This document shows, in pieces, positions 51,106 through 60,367 of a stretch of 64,000 nt of DNA. The notes under the pieces were generated by a model. It saw nothing but the letters and a program-made list of their open reading frames with translations. It searched no databases and was not told the origin of the DNA. The DNA is from Phycisphaerales bacterium (GTDB taxonomy: Bacteria; Planctomycetota; Phycisphaerae; Phycisphaerales; SM1A02). Numbering within the stretch: the stretch's first letter is position 1; each line of letters opens with the position of its first letter. The DNA lies in the NCBI GenBank assembly GCA_022446965.1, contig JAKVBV010000004.1:1-64000 (forward strand), given 5' to 3'. The translations under genes were made by a program, and so were the position numbers.

Positions 51106-52269
51106 TCAGTCCAGGAAATCCTTCGCCTTGAGCCGCTCGGGCACGTAGGTCTCGGTCACGTAGGAGATGTCCTTGGTGATCAGCGATTCCACTTCCATTT
51201 TGAAGCCATTGGTGAGGAGCTTCTTGATCTCCTTCTGCCACGGCCGCTTGTCCTTGAACCAGGGGTAATCCGCGATCTGCCGCGCACGGGTCACATCCCG
51301 GTCGTTCAGGGCAATGCGGACATCGGCCGACAGATCGCACCGGTCGTAATCCTCGGCGCGGATGCCCATGAACTTGGCATCCGGAATGGCCATGCGTTCA
51401 CTCTCGAACGCGAGGTTGATCGATCCCTGCTTGATGACGCTGTAGATGTAGTGGCCCCAGGGGTCACAATCGAGCAGGCAATACACCGGCAGCCCGAGTT
51501 CCTTGTTCAGGCGATGCAGCAGGCGGCGCACACCGCGAGGCGGCTGGCCCGAGCCTTCCGTGAGAATGCAGTTGTGCTTCTCCCAGAATCGGTCTTCATT
51601 GAACCGGCTCCAGACGGTGTCCTTCTCCACATGCAACACGAACTTGGCGTCGCATTCCTTGAACTGCATCACGCTGGGTTCGCAGATGCTGGGAATGGCG
51701 TAGCCGCCTGTGCCCATGCGGCGACAGTTGATCTCGTCGCCGTTGTCCACGATCGTGATGTTGCCCACCATCGTGCCACGCTTCTTGGCAAACACGTGCA
51801 GTTCTTCTCGCAGGCCGCCCAGACCCACTTCAAGATCCTCCAGCACCGTGTCCGACTCGGACTGATCGTTGAAGGTCTTCTCTTTGGTGCCCTCGATCGT
51901 GTGCAATGACATGTAGTACATGCCACGCAAACTGAGCGTCTTCTCTGCCTTGATCAGATCCTTGCAGCCCTTGGCCAGCAGCAAGGACTGCATGAACTTG
52001 CGGGCTTGCCCCACGTTGAACAACTCGCGCGTCTGGGTGGCATCGCCCATCTCCAGAATGCGCTTGCGCTTGTTCCAGTTCATGTTCGACACCGTGCGCA
52101 GCGGAATATCCATCGACGGATCGCGGCCCTTGAGCCCGTCCTTGGCGACGGAATCAGCCAGCGCCTCGATGGCGGCGACCGTTTGTGCGTCGCGCTTCTT
52201 GCTCACCGGACCGCGCTTGGCGGTGGTCTTCTTCTTGCGGGTCGTCGACTTGGCTTTCTTCTTGGCCAT
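51106..52269 (-). CDS. DNA topoisomerase VI subunit A (Spo11-like)
   Basis: This is the DNA-cutting subunit of the A2B2 topoisomerase VI, known mainly from archaea and plants. The 387-residue protein has a basic N-terminal tail (MAKKKAKSTTRKKKTTAKRG), the winged-helix domain with the catalytic Tyr in LRGMYYMSLH (Tyr118/119), and the Toprim domain with metal ligands in PVYCLLDCDPWGHYIYSV. Its start shares one base with the stop of the B-subunit gene, so the two are translated together. It is a complete protein without obvious damage. Confidence 0.92.
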   Translation of the reverse strand: MAKKKAKSTTRKKKTTAKRGPVSKKRDAQTVAAIEALADSVAKDGLKGRDPSMDIPLRTVSNMNWNKRKRILEMGDATQTRELFNVGQARKFMQSLLLAKGCKDLIKAEKTLSLRGMYYMSLHTIEGTKEKTFNDQSESDTVLEDLEVGLGGLREELHVFAKKRGTMVGNITIVDNGDEINCRRMGTGGYAIPSICEPSVMQFKECDAKFVLHVEKDTVWSRFNEDRFWEKHNCILTEGSGQPPRGVRRLLHRLNKELGLPVYCLLDCDPWGHYIYSVIKQGSINLAFESERMAIPDAKFMGIRAEDYDRCDLSADVRIALNDRDVTRARQIADYPWFKDKRPWQKEIKKLLTNGFKMEVESLITKDISYVTETYVPERLKAKDFLD

Positions 52270-54116
52270 CAGCTCTTGCGGCTCGTCTTCTTGCGGGTGG
52301 ACTTCTTCTTCACGGTGCGTTTGGCTGCCTTGGACCCACGACGGGGCAGTTTGCGTGCCGGCATGTCTTCATCGAACAAGCTGTCGCTGCCTTCGTCACC
52401 GGCCGTGCTGCGGTCGTGCAGGATGATGACGTCGTCATCCTTCTCCAATGCATCCTGCTTGCCGACCACCTTGCCGTCCTGGTCCAGCTTCTGGTCGGCT
52501 TCTTCAGTCTTGCGGGTGGCGATCTTCTGCAGGGCGACATACAACTGACGGGCATCGGTGCCCGTGATGTTGTGGCACGCCGTGGAGATCTCGCCGATGT
52601 AGCGCTCGAACACGCTGCGCCGCTCAGCCTCTTTCTTCATCTTCTGTCGGCGTCGCAGGTATGTGCCCAGCTTGCGGCCGCACTCCTGCAGGGCAAGACG
52701 CAGTTCCTTGCGGATCTCGTCGTAGTCGGCGATGGCTTCCTTCGACTCACTCGTGAAGGGCACCCACACACTGGCCATGTGCACCATCACCACCAGCGGT
52801 CCGGTCGGCAACGACCCCTTGGGCTGCGACAGGCCGTAGTTCTTCCAACCCGTTTCCAGCACGGCCTTGAAGGATGAACACGCTGACTGCTGATACAGCA
52901 GTGGTACGCGATTGGCGAACCGAAGAATGCGGGCGGTGTCCTCACGGGCCAGATTCCCACCGTAGGCGATGGCCACCTCCATCTGGAAGGGGTTTCCGCG
53001 ATAGACCGCCGGCGGCCGCGTGGACGCGGCGAAGAACTCCGCCTGCACTTCCTTCAGCAAGCCCGCCAACAATGCTCGCGACCCGATGGGGACGAGACAG
53101 TCGGTGGGGGGCGCCATGATCGAAGTCTCTTGAATCGCCTTGTAGAGCGCTTCGGCCTCAGCGTGGCCCATCGTGCTGATGCGTGTGCGGGGCGTGATCG
53201 TGGTGGACGTCTTCTTGTCGGCGAGCTTCACCAGTTCGCTGGCCTTGCGTTGTCCGACGCGAGAGAACTCGTTCTGCAGGAACGAACTCACACTCGTGGG
53301 TTCAGTGCGTTCGAGCATCTGAATCAACGTGCCAAGTTCGATGCCCTTGGGATGGGGCTTGATCTCCTTGGCTTCGGCGGGCAATTCGTTCATCGCACGC
53401 GGGAAGACCACCGTTTCGTTGGTCGGGCTGGTCCAGGAGATCTCCGCGTGTGGATTGGCGATGGCCGTCTGCTCGAGATACTCGTCGATGCTCTGGCGGC
53501 CCTTCTGGTACTTGCCTTCCAGTTCGATCGTGACGATGGTGCCGTGGCCGTCGGCGAAGAACTTGTCGTCTTCGGGATGCTCGGTGTCGCTGACCACCTC
53601 GGCACGGTTCTTGGAGGTGTCGATCTTCAACACCACTTCGTGCGAGGGTTTGCGCTTGCCGGTCTTGGAGACGATCTTCACCGGCTTGCCCGTGGTCATC
53701 AGGCCGTACATGCCAGCAGCCGAAATGCCGATTCCCTGCTGGCCGCGCGACATCTTCATGCGGTGGAACTTCGACCCGTACAGCAACTTGCCGAAGATGT
53801 TCTCGATCTGCTTGCGCACGATGCCCGGGCCGTTGTCCTGAATGGTCAGCTTGAACCGGGTCTCATCAGTCTGAAGCATCGTCACTGCGATGGTCGGCAG
53901 AATGCCGGCCTCTTCACAGGCGTCCAGGGCGTTGTCGACAGCTTCCTTGACCGTGGTGAGTACGGCCTTACGGGGGTTGTCGAAGCCCAGCAGGTGGCGG
54001 TTCTTGGCGAAGAACTCGGAGACCGAGATCTCACGCTGCATGGCGGCCATGGACTCGGCCGTGGCTGCTGTGCGGGACTTTGATTTCTTGCGTGGTGCGG
54101 ATGCGGCAGGGGGCAC
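52269..54116 (-). CDS. DNA topoisomerase VI subunit B
   Basis: This subunit binds ATP and captures the second DNA. The 615-residue protein has the GHKL fold: EAVDNALDACEEAG (about 57-70), DNGPGI, and GQQGIGISAAGMYGLM; then the H2TH-like segment (SVSSFLQNEFSRVGQRKASEL), the transducer domain and a basic tail (GSKAAKRTVKKKSTRKKTSRKS). The start is set at GTG 54116 with GGAG 10 nt upstream; an ATG a few bases before it is in another frame. Downstream is the A subunit in the same operon. Confidence 0.92.
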   Translation of the reverse strand: MPPAASAPRKKSKSRTAATAESMAAMQREISVSEFFAKNRHLLGFDNPRKAVLTTVKEAVDNALDACEEAGILPTIAVTMLQTDETRFKLTIQDNGPGIVRKQIENIFGKLLYGSKFHRMKMSRGQQGIGISAAGMYGLMTTGKPVKIVSKTGKRKPSHEVVLKIDTSKNRAEVVSDTEHPEDDKFFADGHGTIVTIELEGKYQKGRQSIDEYLEQTAIANPHAEISWTSPTNETVVFPRAMNELPAEAKEIKPHPKGIELGTLIQMLERTEPTSVSSFLQNEFSRVGQRKASELVKLADKKTSTTITPRTRISTMGHAEAEALYKAIQETSIMAPPTDCLVPIGSRALLAGLLKEVQAEFFAASTRPPAVYRGNPFQMEVAIAYGGNLAREDTARILRFANRVPLLYQQSACSSFKAVLETGWKNYGLSQPKGSLPTGPLVVMVHMASVWVPFTSESKEAIADYDEIRKELRLALQECGRKLGTYLRRRQKMKKEAERRSVFERYIGEISTACHNITGTDARQLYVALQKIATRKTEEADQKLDQDGKVVGKQDALEKDDDVIILHDRSTAGDEGSDSLFDEDMPARKLPRRGSKAAKRTVKKKSTRKKTSRKS

Positions 54117-54269
54117 GGAGGTCCATCTCCAAGGGGTCGGGGATCCCCAGTCGGGGGCCATCGGGCCTCGTGCCCGATGGCGGCACCGTAGCCGATTTCG
54201 CCGCTGCAGGCAGTGTGAAATCCGCTTCCGCCATGGCGTGCACATCCGACTCGGGGCCTGAAAACACAC

Positions 54270-54275
54270 TAGAAT
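54270..54275 (+). promoter_or_regulatory. Possible -10 of ndk
   Basis: TAGAAT lies about 66 nt before the ndk start. The -35 is not convincing. Confidence 0.3.
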
Positions 54276-54341
54276 TCTCGGCCCTCCACGCTGCGGCATG
54301 GCGTCGCATGCGGGAGGTTGAACAGGCAGGAGACGCCACCA

Positions 54342-54818
54342 ATGGCCATGGAAACCACACTCATCATCCTCAAGCCCGACGCCGTGCAACGCGGTCTGAT
54401 GGGTGCCATCATCAGCCGCTTCGAAGCCAAGGGGCTGCAGATCTGCGGCGCCAAGATGATGCAGATCCCCATGTCGCTCGCCGAGCAGCATTACTCGGAT
54501 CACAAAGGCAAGCCCTTCTACGACGGCCTCGTGGGCTTCATGACCTCCTCGCCGGTGCTGGTGCTGGCTATCCGCGGCGTGGGCGCCATCGCCATCTGCC
54601 GCAGCATGATGGGTGCCACCTTCGGCTCCAAGGCTGACGCTGGCACCATTCGCGGCGACTTCGGCGTGTCGAACAGCTTCAACCTGATCCATGGCTCGGA
54701 CAGTCCCGAAGCCGCCGAGAAGGAGCTGGGCCTGTTCTTCAACGACGGCGAAGTGCTCGATTGGTCGCGTGCCAACGAGTGCTGGGTCTACGATCTCTCC
54801 GGTGGCGACCCTGAGTGA
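54342..54818 (+). CDS. ndk: Nucleoside diphosphate kinase
   Basis: Ndk moves the terminal phosphate between nucleoside triphosphates and diphosphates. The 158-residue protein has TLIILKPDAVQRGLMG, the GTIRGDF loop, and the phospho-His in NLIHGSDS (His117). It starts at ATG 54342 with AGGAG 9-10 nt upstream. It is slightly longer than the usual 140-150 residues because of its C-terminus (RANECWVYDLSGGDPE). Confidence 0.96.
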   Translation: MAMETTLIILKPDAVQRGLMGAIISRFEAKGLQICGAKMMQIPMSLAEQHYSDHKGKPFYDGLVGFMTSSPVLVLAIRGVGAIAICRSMMGATFGSKADAGTIRGDFGVSNSFNLIHGSDSPEAAEKELGLFFNDGEVLDWSRANECWVYDLSGGDPE

Positions 54819-54848
54819 TCCCGCAGCACTGACGCGATGACACACACC

Positions 54849-54878
54849 AGCCCCGATGGCGTTGCCGCCATCGGGGCT
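54849..54878 (+). terminator. Hairpin after ndk
   Basis: AGCCCCGATGGC pairs with GCCATCGGGGCT, a 12-bp perfect stem with a 6-nt loop, 31 bases after the ndk stop. Confidence 0.65.
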
Positions 54879-54924
54879 GTCATGCGCCATGTGTTTTGGC
54901 AACGGAGACACCCGAAACGCCCGA

Positions 54925-54930
54925 TACCAT
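54925..54930 (+). promoter_or_regulatory. -10-like hexamer of the polyferredoxin gene
   Basis: TACCAT ends exactly 6 nt before the ATG at 54937, and no Shine-Dalgarno site is present. Confidence 0.45.
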
Positions 54931-54936
54931 CGAGGC

Positions 54937-56844
54937 ATGGCCTCCAATTCCAGCACATCACTGCCGGTCGTCAACCGCACGAGCATGAGTCGCGTCGCCA
55001 AGCGGCGACTGTGGGTGTTGCTCACGGTGCAGGTGTTGATCATTGCGCACGTGCTGATGTGGTGGTTGAGTACACAGTACGGCTGGTTTGGCGGCTACAC
55101 CTTGAGCCCAATCGAACCCAGTGAATCGATCGAAACGGTGTCTGACGGCATCGTGAATGCCGGAGCGATCTTCTTTGCCACGGCCCTGTTGAGCACGGCG
55201 CTGCTGGGTCGGTGGTTCTGTGGCTGGGGATGCCACGTGCTGTTGCTGCAGGATGGGTGCACCTGGTTGCTCAAACGTGCGGGCATTCGTCCGCGTGCAT
55301 TCCGATCTCGGCTGCTAATGCTCGCGCCGCTCGCCTTGGCGCTGTACATGTTCGTGTGGCCACTGGCCTATCGCTTCCTTGTGGCGCCCTTCACACGGCC
55401 GGATCTCACGTGGCCGGGCTTTTCGTCGCACCTGCTCGTGCGTGATTTCTGGGCCACGTTTCCAGGCGTCACCGTGGCCGTGTTCTTTCTCGGCATCTGC
55501 GGGGTGCTCACCGTGTACATGCTCGGCAGCAAGGGGTTCTGTACCTACGGCTGTCCGTATGGCGGTTTCTTTGCGCCGCTTGATCGTCTCGCCCCGGTGC
55601 GCATTCGTGTGAACGACAACTGCCAAGGGTGCGCCGAGTGCACCGCGGTGTGCACGTCGAACGTTCGTGTGCACGAAGAGGTGGCCACGCACGGCATGGT
55701 GATCGACAACGGGTGCATGAAGACCATGGACTGCATCGAAGCGTGCCCCAACGATGCGCTGTCCATGAGCGCCGGTCCCAATGCCGCCGGTGGCCCAAGG
55801 CCAAAGCGCACGTGGGATCTCACCTGGCCACAGGAGTTCGCGGCCGCGGCGCTGATGCTGGTGCTCTTTCTGGTGTGGCGTGGTGCGTGGGGCGTGATTC
55901 CCATGCTGATGGCTATGGGTACCGCGGCCTGCGGTACTTGGTTGTTGTGGCGGGTGTACACCATGGTGCGCAGCGACAACGCCAAGTGGCTCAAGTGGCA
56001 ACTCAAGCGAGCGGGCAAGGTGCAGGGAAAGGGCTGGGTGGTACTCGCCGTGGCCACGCTCTTCACGATCGTCACGTTTCAGAACGCCGTGGTGCAGGCG
56101 TCGGCATTCCGCTCGAGTCTCACAATGCAGCCGCACACCATACGGCACACGTTGGCGACGCCCATCGCGACGGGTTCGCAGGCCAGCGAGGTGCACCAGG
56201 CGCTCGAGCATCTGGCCCCGACGATGGATCTTCGCAGCGGTGGCTGGGCGATCGTGGAGAGCCCGGCGCATCGATATGCCCGCGCTCGACTGCTGGCCAT
56301 GCAGGGCAAGCTGCACGACGCTCACACCGAGATGGTCGTGGTGATGGCGCACGCTCGGCCGACAGAAGCTGCCTGGCGTGATGGGTTTGCCTTGCACACG
56401 CTGTTGCTGCCTGAAGACGACACGCAAGCATGGGCTGAAGTCGTGCTGGCCGATCATCCCGACTGGGGTGGATTGCGTACCGATGTGGTGGCGTGGCTCA
56501 CATCGACAGGCCGCGCCAGCGACGCACTCGATATGGCCGCCGAAGCGATGTCGCTGGAAGACGCCCGCCGCCTCATGCTGCGTGCGGTGGATTTGTTGCA
56601 GGCAGGCCGCGCAGTCGAGGCGCTGCCACTGATGCAGGACTACGTGAACGCCACACCCAAGGACACGCTTGCTCGCGCGGCGCTCGCACGATTGCTGCTG
56701 TCTTTGGGCCACACCACACAGGCCGGTGTGCAGATGCAACGAGCCATCTCAGAAGGGCCGAATCTTCCACCAGCGCAGCAGCAGGCACTCGCGGCCGAAG
56801 TGGCGGCATTCAACGCGATGGCCGAATCAAAGTCGGCGCCCTGA
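54937..56844 (+). CDS. Membrane polyferredoxin (NapH/CcoG-like) with C-terminal TPR domain
   Basis: The 635-residue protein begins with membrane helices (about 22-45, 72-95, 120-145, 170-195) and carries WFCGWGCHVLLLQD and SKGFCTYGCPYGGFF, as in NapH/CcoG-type redox proteins. Two 4Fe-4S sites follow (CQGCAECTAVCTSNV and CMKTMDCIEACPNDAL). Two further helices lie at about 300-350. Residues about 400-630 form a soluble helical TPR-like region, which is unusual for the family. A role in copper handling, cytochrome maturation or nitrous oxide metabolism is possible but cannot be chosen. Confidence 0.83.
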   Translation: MASNSSTSLPVVNRTSMSRVAKRRLWVLLTVQVLIIAHVLMWWLSTQYGWFGGYTLSPIEPSESIETVSDGIVNAGAIFFATALLSTALLGRWFCGWGCHVLLLQDGCTWLLKRAGIRPRAFRSRLLMLAPLALALYMFVWPLAYRFLVAPFTRPDLTWPGFSSHLLVRDFWATFPGVTVAVFFLGICGVLTVYMLGSKGFCTYGCPYGGFFAPLDRLAPVRIRVNDNCQGCAECTAVCTSNVRVHEEVATHGMVIDNGCMKTMDCIEACPNDALSMSAGPNAAGGPRPKRTWDLTWPQEFAAAALMLVLFLVWRGAWGVIPMLMAMGTAACGTWLLWRVYTMVRSDNAKWLKWQLKRAGKVQGKGWVVLAVATLFTIVTFQNAVVQASAFRSSLTMQPHTIRHTLATPIATGSQASEVHQALEHLAPTMDLRSGGWAIVESPAHRYARARLLAMQGKLHDAHTEMVVVMAHARPTEAAWRDGFALHTLLLPEDDTQAWAEVVLADHPDWGGLRTDVVAWLTSTGRASDALDMAAEAMSLEDARRLMLRAVDLLQAGRAVEALPLMQDYVNATPKDTLARAALARLLLSLGHTTQAGVQMQRAISEGPNLPPAQQQALAAEVAAFNAMAESKSAP

Positions 56845-56849
56845 GGCGA

Positions 56850-57299
56850 TCACTTGGCGGTGAGCAGGTCGGCCAGCGCTTGAGGCGAAGCTGCGTCGTA
56901 GATCGCTAGCCGCGTGGTGCGTTCGGAGAGCCGCCGCGAAAACCAGCCCAACACTTGAATGTGATCGGCGGTTCGGTTGGGCGGGGAAAGCACCAGTACC
57001 ACCAGGTGTACGGGCTTCTGGTCGAACGCGTTCCAATCCACGCCCTCAGCCATGCGTCCCACGGCCACGACGACGTTGTCCAGCCCGGGCATGCGGGCAT
57101 GCGGCACGGCAAGGCCTTCGCCGATGCCGGTGGTGCGTTCGCTCTCGCGTTCAAGCACCAACTCCAGCGCGGTGGCGGTGTCGTTCATGTCACCACGTTC
57201 ACCCACCAACTCGATCAGGCGGGCGATCGCGTCGTTGCGATTGTCCACGTCGAGCGGGGCGATGATGCACTCAGGATGAATGAGCTTGGCGACTTGCAT
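56850..57299 (-). CDS. PTS IIA domain protein (fructose/nitrogen type)
   Basis: This 149-residue domain receives phosphate from NPr/HPr and acts as a regulator or sugar PTS part. It has the IIA-Fru/Ntr fold with GIGEGLAVPHARMPGLDN, including the phospho-His (about residue 67), VAVGRMAEGVDW, and VLVLSPPNRTADHIQVLGWFSRRL. The start at 57299 is preferred because upstream in-frame residues look non-coding. TACAAT lies 13 nt upstream. No other PTS gene is in the window. Confidence 0.88.
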   Translation of the reverse strand: MQVAKLIHPECIIAPLDVDNRNDAIARLIELVGERGDMNDTATALELVLERESERTTGIGEGLAVPHARMPGLDNVVVAVGRMAEGVDWNAFDQKPVHLVVLVLSPPNRTADHIQVLGWFSRRLSERTTRLAIYDAASPQALADLLTAK

Positions 57300-57357
57300 G
57301 GGCAAGCGGGGGATTGTATCGACGCTTCCGTCAGTCGCCAACGGCTGCACACAAAAC

Positions 57358-58668
57358 TCACACGGTGCGGCGGAGCAGGGCGTGGAAGGCACCGTCGTGA
57401 TACGCCCCCGGGGGGTCGCCGGGCAGGCCAGCGGGTTCAGTGATCTTGGTGTCCACCACGCTCATGGGGTGGTACTCGCATAACCACCGCACTTGCTGCT
57501 CATTTTCCTCGGGGTCGATCGAGCAGGTGGACCACAACAGATGCCCACCATCGGCCAGCAGGCCCATGGTGTTGGCGGCGATCTGCCGCTGCTTCTCACG
57601 CATGGCCCGGCGGGTGCGTCGATCGAGGCGATGGCGGGCCTCAGGGCGGCGGGGGAGGACGGCCGTGTTCGTGCACGGCACATCCAGCAACAGCAGATCG
57701 GCCTGGCCGGCGAGCTGCTGCAATGCGGCGAAGTCCATCGCCTGCAGATTGGGCACCGCCTCGGCGGCGCGGGCCAGATCCTGGGCCCGGCCCGGATGGG
57801 TGTCGGCGCCGATGACCTGTGCATCCGGGTGCAACGCCGCGAGCTGACGGCTCTTGGTGCCGCGGCCGGCGCATGGGTCGATGATCATCGACGGTGTCAA
57901 GGCGGCAGTTGCCTCGACTGCCTTGGCCGAAGCGGGATCCTGCACCTGAGCATCGGGAGACGCTGCGAAGACGTCCGCGATGGGCGTACCGGGCTCGAGT
58001 ACGGTGAAGCCGTCGATCGTGTGGGGTGTGCCTGGCACACCGTCACCACGCATGATGATCGGTGGTTCGACGATCGAGTGCAGCGCGCGATATCGAGCGA
58101 TGTCGATTCCACTGGTGGTGACCCAGCGTTCGAGCACCGACGCATGCATGCCCGCCTGCGCAGCGAGGCGAGCGAGATCGTCCTTGCCCGGAAGTGGTTC
58201 GCTCAGCAGCCATCCACCGCCGTCGGCGTGCAGCAGGTGGGCGGGGCTGTCTGGATCAGCCGTCTCGACACGCTCGACACGAAGTTCGGCGATGCGTCGA
58301 AGCACGGCGTTCACCATGCCCGCCGCACGTGGACGCACGCTGGCCTTGGCACATTCCACTGCTTCGTGCAACACGGCGTGGTCAGGCAGCTTGTCCAGCA
58401 GCAGCAGTTGTGCGGCACCGGCTAGCAGAATGGCCTGCAGTTCCGGGTGTTGCTTTGTCCAAGGTGCCTTCAGGCGTCGTTCGAGCAGCCCTTGCAGCAG
58501 GCTCCATCGCACGACGACCGCACGGTCAATGGCGATGGCCAGCGAGGCATCGCGTGGCGACAGCCCGGCCACATCCACGGACTCCGGATGCAGACGCGGG
58601 AACGCAGCGCACCGCTTGGCCAGATGGGCCACGGCGCGAGCGCGAGGTGTATCAGTGTGCTGCGGCAT
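57358..58668 (-). CDS. rsmB: 16S rRNA (cytosine967-C5)-methyltransferase RsmB
   Basis: RsmB makes m5C967 in 16S rRNA. The 436-residue protein has an N-terminal NusB-like helical domain (about 8-150, [27 protein letters not shown]), a link segment, and the RsmB/NOP methyltransferase domain: [19 protein letters not shown] (about 272-290), [23 protein letters not shown] with the first Cys, and [12 protein letters not shown] with the catalytic Cys. The start overlaps the metK end by 17 bp. Confidence 0.93.
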   Translation of the reverse strand: MPQHTDTPRARAVAHLAKRCAAFPRLHPESVDVAGLSPRDASLAIAIDRAVVVRWSLLQGLLERRLKAPWTKQHPELQAILLAGAAQLLLLDKLPDHAVLHEAVECAKASVRPRAAGMVNAVLRRIAELRVERVETADPDSPAHLLHADGGGWLLSEPLPGKDDLARLAAQAGMHASVLERWVTTSGIDIARYRALHSIVEPPIIMRGDGVPGTPHTIDGFTVLEPGTPIADVFAASPDAQVQDPASAKAVEATAALTPSMIIDPCAGRGTKSRQLAALHPDAQVIGADTHPGRAQDLARAAEAVPNLQAMDFAALQQLAGQADLLLLDVPCTNTAVLPRRPEARHRLDRRTRRAMREKQRQIAANTMGLLADGGHLLWSTCSIDPEENEQQVRWLCEYHPMSVVDTKITEPAGLPGDPPGAYHDGAFHALLRRTV

Positions 58669-59848
58669 CAGCCGCTGCAGCGGTCTTGAGCCCATCGACG
58701 CGGTCGGTCTTCTCCCACGAGAAAGACCCGTCATCCCCCGGCGTGCGGCCGAAGTGGCCGTGATAGGCCGAGGCCTCGTAGATGGGCGACTTCAGCCCGA
58801 GGCTGTCGATGATGCCCTTGGGCGTGAGCGGGAAGACTTCGGCGATGGCGGATTCGATCGCAGCTTCTGGCACCTTGGCCGTGCCTTGGCAGTCGACATA
58901 GACCGACGTGGGCTCAGCCACACCGATGGCATAGGACAACTGCACTTCGCACGTGTCAGCGAGATCTGCGGCGACCACGTTCTTGGCGATGTAGCGGGCC
59001 ATGTAGGCCGCGCTGCGGTCCACCTTGGACGGATCCTTGCCGGAGAAGGCACCACCACCGTGACGACCACGGCCACCGTAGGTGTCCACGATGATCTTGC
59101 GGCCGGTGAGGCCACAGTCGCCGTGGGGGCCACCGATTTCGAACACCCCGGTGGGGTTCACGTGCACCGTGATGCCGTCGTGCCACCAGTCACCCAGGAC
59201 GGGCCTGATGACATGTTCGATGATGCCTTCGGACAACCCACTCTGGTTGTCATTCCACTCCGGGCCGTGTTGCGTGGAGAGCACCACGGTTTCAACTTCG
59301 GCGGGGGTGTTGTCGGCGTTGTAGCGCACCGTCACCTGCGACTTGGCGTCGGGACGAAGGTGGGGGACCGTGTTGGCCTCGCGAACTTCGGCATGCTTGG
59401 CCACCAGTTGATGCGAGAGATCAATTGGCAGCGGCATGAGTGAGTCGGTTTCGCGGCATGCATAGCCGAACATGATGCCCTGATCACCAGCGCCTTGTTC
59501 AGCGTGCTTGCCTTCACCTTCGGACACACCTTGCGAAATGTCCGGCGACTGCTTGTCGAGCGCCACCATCACGGCGCACGACTCGGCGTCGAACCGCATG
59601 TTGGCGTCGTTGTATCCAATGCGGCGAATGGTGCGTCGCACGACATCGGGGATGTCGACGTAGCCTTCGCAGGTCACCTCGCCGGAGACCACGACCAGGC
59701 CAGTGGTGCACATGGTTTCACAGGCCACCCGGGAATTCGGGTCGACCGCGAGCATGGCGTCGAGGATGGCATCGGAGATCTGATCGGACACCTTGTCGGG
59801 GTGGCCCATCGAGACGGATTCAGACGTGAATTGGTAGTCGCGTGACAT
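58652..59848 (-). CDS. metK: S-adenosylmethionine synthetase
   Basis: MetK makes SAM from methionine and ATP. The 398-residue protein starts [29 protein letters not shown] and carries [58 protein letters not shown] and [30 protein letters not shown], all canonical. TACAAT lies 9 nt before the ATG. It is cotranscribed with rsmB and perhaps the PTS IIA gene. Confidence 0.98.
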   Translation of the reverse strand: MSRDYQFTSESVSMGHPDKVSDQISDAILDAMLAVDPNSRVACETMCTTGLVVVSGEVTCEGYVDIPDVVRRTIRRIGYNDANMRFDAESCAVMVALDKQSPDISQGVSEGEGKHAEQGAGDQGIMFGYACRETDSLMPLPIDLSHQLVAKHAEVREANTVPHLRPDAKSQVTVRYNADNTPAEVETVVLSTQHGPEWNDNQSGLSEGIIEHVIRPVLGDWWHDGITVHVNPTGVFEIGGPHGDCGLTGRKIIVDTYGGRGRHGGGAFSGKDPSKVDRSAAYMARYIAKNVVAADLADTCEVQLSYAIGVAEPTSVYVDCQGTAKVPEAAIESAIAEVFPLTPKGIIDSLGLKSPIYEASAYHGHFGRTPGDDGSFSWEKTDRVDGLKTAAAADAAAH

Positions 59849-59857
59849 GATCCCCGC

Positions 59858-59863
59858 ATTGTA
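59858..59863 (-). promoter_or_regulatory. -10-like hexamer of metK
   Basis: TACAAT on the minus strand ends 9 nt before the ATG. No SAM-riboswitch-like leader can fit, as the gap to the divergent gene is only 66 bp. Confidence 0.45.
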
Positions 59864-59899
59864 TCCGACCCCCCTCTCGGACGGGCTTGGTCGGGGGGC

Positions 59900-59905
59900 T
59901 ATCAT
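59900..59905 (+). promoter_or_regulatory. -10-like hexamer of the gene at 59915
   Basis: TATCAT ends 9 nt before the ATG, with no Shine-Dalgarno site. Confidence 0.4.
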
Positions 59906-59914
59906 CGCCCTTCC

Positions 59915-60367
59915 ATGGACGTCCAGATGGAACTCTCGAGGATCCTCATCCGGGAACTGACCGACGGTCAGTTGATCGAGTTGCACGAGGTCGACGGCCC
60001 GCGATCATTCCCCATCATGATCGGGCTGCCTGAAGCCATGGCCATCGAACGACGCCTCAGCGGGGAGGCCCCGCCACGGCCCATGACGCACGAGTTGATG
60101 GATAGCATCATGGCCACCCTTGGCGGCCGGCTCGATCGCGTGGTCATCCATGAGCTCAGCGAGGGCACCTTCTACGCCGTGTTGTGCATCGAGACAGCCG
60201 AGGGCGAGCGCCTGGTCGATGCCCGTCCTTCCGATGCCATCGCCCTCACAGCCGCCCATGGCGTGCCGATCTTCGTCTCTGAGTCGGTGCTCGATGCCGT
60301 GCAGCAGCAGGACATGGAGACCGATCCCGATGGCGAGTTCGGTCCACCTGATGAGTTCGCGCCGTGA
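59915..60367 (+). CDS. Bifunctional nuclease (BFN/DUF151) family protein
   Basis: The 150-residue protein has the BFN fold found in bacteria and plants: [42 protein letters not shown], then [18 protein letters not shown] and [23 protein letters not shown]. Family members are reported as DNases/RNases, but the catalytic details are not settled. The acidic end ([12 protein letters not shown]) is a short tail. The truD gene overlaps its stop by GTGA. Confidence 0.92.
   Translation: MDVQMELSRILIRELTDGQLIELHEVDGPRSFPIMIGLPEAMAIERRLSGEAPPRPMTHELMDSIMATLGGRLDRVVIHELSEGTFYAVLCIETAEGERLVDARPSDAIALTAAHGVPIFVSESVLDAVQQQDMETDPDGEFGPPDEFAP

Noticed and set aside
59849-59914. Possible SAM riboswitch before metK
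   Set aside because: The gap to the divergent gene is only 66 bp and the likely -10 is 9 nt from the start codon, leaving no room for an aptamer.
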